Origin: JAZSMJ01 sp045535815
GTDB taxonomy: Bacteria; Bacillota; Clostridia; Oscillospirales; CAG-272
Assembly (NCBI GenBank): GCA_045535815.1
Contig: JAZSMJ010000006.1
Coordinates: 7,791-71,790 of the forward strand
Length of the DNA: 64,000 nucleotides
Reading direction: 5' to 3'
A model generated the notes under the pieces. The model saw nothing but the letters and a program-made list of their open reading frames with translations, made no database searches and was not told where the DNA came from. Below are positions 61,601 to 64,000 of this stretch, piece by piece (position 1 is the first letter of the stretch; every line of letters begins with the position of its first letter). The translations under genes were made by a program, and so were the position numbers.

Positions 61601-63730
61601 ATCCGCATTTATATCACCGGGTATCAGGTTAACGGATTCACTTAAATCAATATTATCTTCGATATTTATGTTTTTTATTTTGCGGATAAGATGTCCGGCT
61701 TTCTCTACCGTCAGATCGTAAATACCTTCGACGATGTTATTAAAGCTGAATTCATCAACAGTCTCTCCTGATCCATATGTACCTTCAACAGTATAATCAT
61801 ATGAATTAATTCCGTTAGTAAGAGAGAGCGAAATACTGTTGTTGGGATTATTGCTCGATATCTGTCCCGATAAAGTATATGTTTCGCTTACGGTGATGTC
61901 GTTGTTTACAGTAATGTTAAATTCGCAGGAATAGCCTTTGTATGATACTGTAACGGGGTATACTCCTACGGGAGATACGATGCTGTAATCGGTAGCGATC
62001 TCGTAATCGCTTATAACGCTGCCGTTTGGCATATATGAAGATATCATCTTTACAATAAGACCGGAAGTGGAAAGTTTTTCACCGGGCTTGTAAACAGTCT
62101 TCATTCCTTGAGTGTCTGCGATTATTCCGGTTATAACGTCCTTGACAGTAACGGTGTGGTAACCTTCAAACGTGCCGTCTTCGGTCACAACGTTATATAC
62201 CATTCTGTATGTGCCGGGTGCATCAAAGGTAACGGTTCTGTTCTCTTCAGAATGGGGAATGTCGTCACGAATCGTCGTCCAACCGAGCATTGCGTAATCA
62301 GCCTGAAGGTCCATCGTTATAGTTGCATCCAAGGTCGTTTTGTTACCCTCGCTGTCGATAAAACTGTACGATGCGGAAGGGAAGGTATAAGGTGTTCCGT
62401 AAACAGTTTCCGTTTCAGCATCAGAGAAGTCAACGCTTTCATATCCGGTATTAAAATCCGGCTCGGGAGTACCTTGTCTGAACATCTTGATGTTATCAAT
62501 ATAAACAGAGCCCTTAAGATACTTGAAAAGTGTGTAGATATCGTAGTATACCGGTTCGGCGGATGAGCCTGACTGAGATGCAACGGCATCAATAATCGAA
62601 GTGGGAAGTGAATGAGGATTTACCGGTATGGTAAGAGTTATCCAGTCTTGATCTGTAGCCGTTGATGACCAACCTATATTAGAGGGATAAACGCCTCCGG
62701 CCACAGGCAGACCGCTTACAAATTCGGTGTATTTACCGGTAGAATGGTCAAGATTTGTATTAGCAAACGCACGGAAAACTCCTTCGTATCCTGGTATTGC
62801 AGTCAAAAACTCAGGATATATCTGATATCCTGCCATTGTGGGCTGAGGCTGCGGGAAAATTCCGTTAAGTCTGTCTGCAGGAGAAGAGTATAATCCTTCG
62901 CCCTTTAAAGTTATCTGAATATAATATATATCGTTTGCAAGATCCGATACGGGTATCGGTATTCTCAGCTTATCTATGGAGGCGTTTCCGGTGTTTTCAT
63001 ATTTAATGGAAGCGTTTCCTGTAAGATAAACATCTGTATCTATAGAAAAGCTGCTGCCTGCGGATTCTATTTTTAAAGGATAATTACTTCCTTCGAATCC
63101 CGAGGAACCGGTAAGGTCTGTATTTTTGGTTATGGTTGAAGTAAAAACGTTGTCAAGGATCTTATCTGTATCGTAATCGCTTCTAATCATTTCGGCTTTA
63201 TCGAGTACAGCAGTGCCTTCAGCCTTCAGCACGAGAAATCTCCACTGGAGTCCGTTGTATTTTTCAGAAGTTGTGAAATTGATGGAGACTTGTTGCCATT
63301 CACTGCTTGTAGGGTCAAACGCTGTGATGTCAGAGGATTCTATTTCTGCATAAGATCCATCTGTGAGAAGGGCATGAGCACTAAGGGAAAGCGAGCTGCC
63401 TTCACCGTTGGGTTTAGCCATTATGCGAAATGTATACTCGGTGTTTTTCTGATTAATTATATTCGAATCGTAGGTAGGAAAAAGATCGAGCTTGACATAC
63501 AATGAGCCCGAACTTATCTGATAAGCGTTTGTTCCGGAATAAGCATCGTTTACTATGCCTCCGCCTCCGGATTCAAGTGTCCAACCTGCGAGAGAGTCAA
63601 ACTCACCGTTTACGATGTAGTTAAACTCTCCGAATGTAAATTCAGAATTGATTACCGTTTGTGCATTTGCAGGTATCAGCATAAAAGCCAATATTACCAT
63701 ACACAAGAAGAATAGTAGTGATTTTTTCAT
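58682..63730 (-). CDS. Large secreted GH127-type beta-L-arabinofuranosidase with internal dockerin
   Basis: 1682 residues. Signal peptide KKSLLFFLCMVILAFMLIP with an ANA-Q cleavage site; CBM-like beta-sandwiches (about 35-430); a bacterial Ig-like domain (about 535-620) and a CnaB-like domain; a dockerin type I (GDINADGFIDS...SDINGDTYRDGIDVA, about 704-755); a GH127 (alpha/alpha)6 barrel (about 780-1345) with E-x-C (SEICAIYNM, about 1073) and the Cys pair WCCTGSGMENF (about 1141), the zinc/nucleophile set of this family; and two C-terminal repeats of about 165 residues, each beginning with a GxWWG motif. Acts on plant arabinan-type glycans (inferred). Dockerin suggests docking to a scaffoldin that is not here. 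Confidence 0.88.
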   Translation of the reverse strand: MKKSLLFFLCMVILAFMLIPANAQTVINSEFTFGEFNYIVNGEFDSLAGWTLESGGGGIVNDAYSGTNAYQISSGSLYVKLDLFPTYDSNIINQKNTEYTFRIMAKPNGEGSSLSLSAHALLTDGSYAEIESSDITAFDPTSSEWQQVSINFTTSEKYNGLQWRFLVLKAEGTAVLDKAEMIRSDYDTDKILDNVFTSTITKNTDLTGSSGFEGSNYPLKIESAGSSFSIDTDVYLTGNASIKYENTGNASIDKLRIPIPVSDLANDIYYIQITLKGEGLYSSPADRLNGIFPQPQPTMAGYQIYPEFLTAIPGYEGVFRAFANTNLDHSTGKYTEFVSGLPVAGGVYPSNIGWSSTATDQDWITLTIPVNPHSLPTSIIDAVASQSGSSAEPVYYDIYTLFKYLKGSVYIDNIKMFRQGTPEPDFNTGYESVDFSDAETETVYGTPYTFPSASYSFIDSEGNKTTLDATITMDLQADYAMLGWTTIRDDIPHSEENRTVTFDAPGTYRMVYNVVTEDGTFEGYHTVTVKDVITGIIADTQGMKTVYKPGEKLSTSGLIVKMISSYMPNGSVISDYEIATDYSIVSPVGVYPVTVSYKGYSCEFNITVNNDITVSETYTLSGQISSNNPNNSISLSLTNGINSYDYTVEGTYGSGETVDEFSFNNIVEGIYDLTVEKAGHLIRKIKNINIEDNIDLSESVNLIPGDINADGFIDSLDVSCFLFDMGKADIETSYNESDINGDTYRDGIDVAILSYNLLKSSPDINLSDVSVIPSERVSLFNASLLSGDWKIKEDINAQYLKQLDADRILYWYREESGLSHINTQNGYQPYPDWESDPNLKGITLGHYISACSMLYSQTGDRDLFDIVEYCIEELDKCQSEDGFVLCYPLSRIESVESGSWDGVPYYFTHKVLAGCVDAYLYCGNEQALEVASQYADWIYNRMSALTPAQVLNVQRIEYGGISEPLYALYNITGSEKALEAARFFNEKALLDAWASDTDNLDGLHANTTIPKATGFMLEYLISGDRKYLTAVENFFEMVVDERLYANGGSASAEYWKEKGVICPYCDDHSDRPSEICAIYNMIKLAQLLYEKTGEAKYYDYIEFALSNGIMGSISSDGGKIYDQYFETNAYKAFHGPQNGFWCCTGSGMENFTKVVESVYYNVDPETVRINGYISSSYTDGSFSLDMLCEDGENTITVTAGGSKSIELRVPYWSNTTFLSVNGEIISDYDITNGYVILTDDWSEGDIIVWNTPFKTYTRSTPDDPNVFSIYHGPYLLAVTGNVSTNVIVGSFDTGWLAELESAVISNGNGTYTLKINDSTLPLKKYGLITTENYTVYLKRIDYVIYEPEEDTEIFEGSEPIYIFDGTYSGNWWGTHACTLGVRDGKNAILMNASTTSADWQVICGLLAANGAPVDISKYESISVDFYTADVSTIGMFSIEISSTTDASEGYRLIYQITPDKIAGLKNGWNTVKFNVSDATIEGEYNPKSVRYIRTMVVMTGETEMGIGDIIGHGKEIERTPPEFGDLIYNFTPSATGGWWGDKASSLTTIQGEPAILMEDCVGNGWVVLCGNLKNGGDAGIDISAYTMLSVDFYVSNASTVSGFSIEICDTKSAPTEGRRLIYQTSTVGKDLKNGWNRIEFAVSDATIEAGYDPTNAVYMRIMLIVNGTTDYGLGYIAGYPKA

Positions 63731-63793
63731 GAATGATCTTCCTCCATAGAAAAAGTTAAGCGTATAACATCGTTATATAACTCTGTTATAAAC

Positions 63794-63822
63794 ATTATAT
63801 CACTTGAATTGCAATTTGTCAA
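63794..63822 (-). promoter_or_regulatory. Consensus promoter of the GH127 gene
   Basis: Minus strand: -35 TTGACA (63817-63822), 17-bp spacer, -10 TATAAT (63794-63799), perfect consensus, 63 bases before the ATG. From 63823 to the window end only AT-rich sequence, nothing recognised. Confidence 0.85.
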
Positions 63823-64000
63823 TATACTTCATAACTTTAAAACAAAAATAATAAATTTTAGGTACAAATTACAATATCGATTATTTGGATTTGTTTATTG
63901 TGCTTATTGGCTTGTTTTGATATATTTGTCGATGATTAATTTATTTTCTATAATGTTTTTTTAATTAAACAATGTTGTTGCTTTGCAAAAAAAATAATAA

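Overview
The window reads as a chromosomal segment of an anaerobic, fermentative Clostridia member, most likely a gut or rumen Oscillospirales/Ruminococcaceae-type bacterium. The basis is ferredoxin-dependent 2-oxoacid oxidoreductase, HdrABC/Flx proteins, a Na+-pumping decarboxylase, a dockerin-bearing glycoside hydrolase, strong AGGAGG ribosome sites and consensus sigma-A promoters. No rRNA, prophage, transposase or CRISPR array was seen. Taxonomy is inferred from gene content only.

Layout. 1-4.6 kb: 3' part missing ispD, then a minus-strand operon of a P-loop ATPase and korDABC (2-oxoacid:ferredoxin oxidoreductase). 4.7-10.9 kb: ligA-obgE, a small membrane/adhesin-like group (DUF1700, DUF4097, DUF378) and trmB. 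10.9-23.4 kb: one minus-strand operon-like run of mdh, fumC, hdrB, hdrC, hdrA, flxD, flxC, flxB, flxA, frdB, frdA and an AAE-family transporter, that is, a reductive oxaloacetate-to-succinate branch joined to an NADH/ferredoxin flavin-based electron-bifurcation module and probably a succinate exporter. 23.7-29.6 kb: an amidohydrolase and a plus-strand Na+-decarboxylase operon with two different carboxyltransferases. 29.6-33.1 kb: tig-clpP-clpX. 33.2-40.4 kb: a phosphoesterase, a Cys-rich DUF1540 protein, and an operon of an ApgM-like proposed homoserine kinase, lepB, ylqF, rnhB, yraN, dipeptidase and thrC. 40.5-44.5 kb: coaE, lytic transglycosylase, two peptidases. 44.5-51.5 kb: XRE regulator, aldo/keto reductase, a MetH-activation-domain protein, NERD protein, acyl carrier protein, AMP-ligase and MgtC.

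51.6-55.9 kb is an accessory island between two convergent tRNA genes, tRNA-Leu(CAG) on plus and tRNA-Val(GAC) on minus. Each tRNA is followed by the same kind of terminator (core TTTGTC-TAYC-GACAAA or its complement), then an array of about seven different short hairpins joined by TGATATA/TATATCA linkers, then a sigma-A promoter whose -35 touches the array, then a cargo gene (four-helix-bundle protein plus YdcF on the left, NUDIX on the right). A third copy of terminator plus one hairpin sits directly after an aminoglycoside-phosphotransferase-like gene and makes a direct repeat around the NUDIX gene. I know of no described function for this arrangement. 56-63.7 kb is a glycan-related block: an Asp-box (BNR) protein, a MATE transporter and a 1682-residue secreted GH127-type protein with an internal dockerin.

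The metabolic genes fit together: Kor makes or uses reduced ferredoxin, Mdh-FumC-Frd drain oxaloacetate to succinate, Hdr-Flx may couple NADH oxidation to ferredoxin and fumarate reduction, and the decarboxylase turns carboxylate energy into a Na+ gradient. Functional statements rest on motif reading and family knowledge; no database search was possible.
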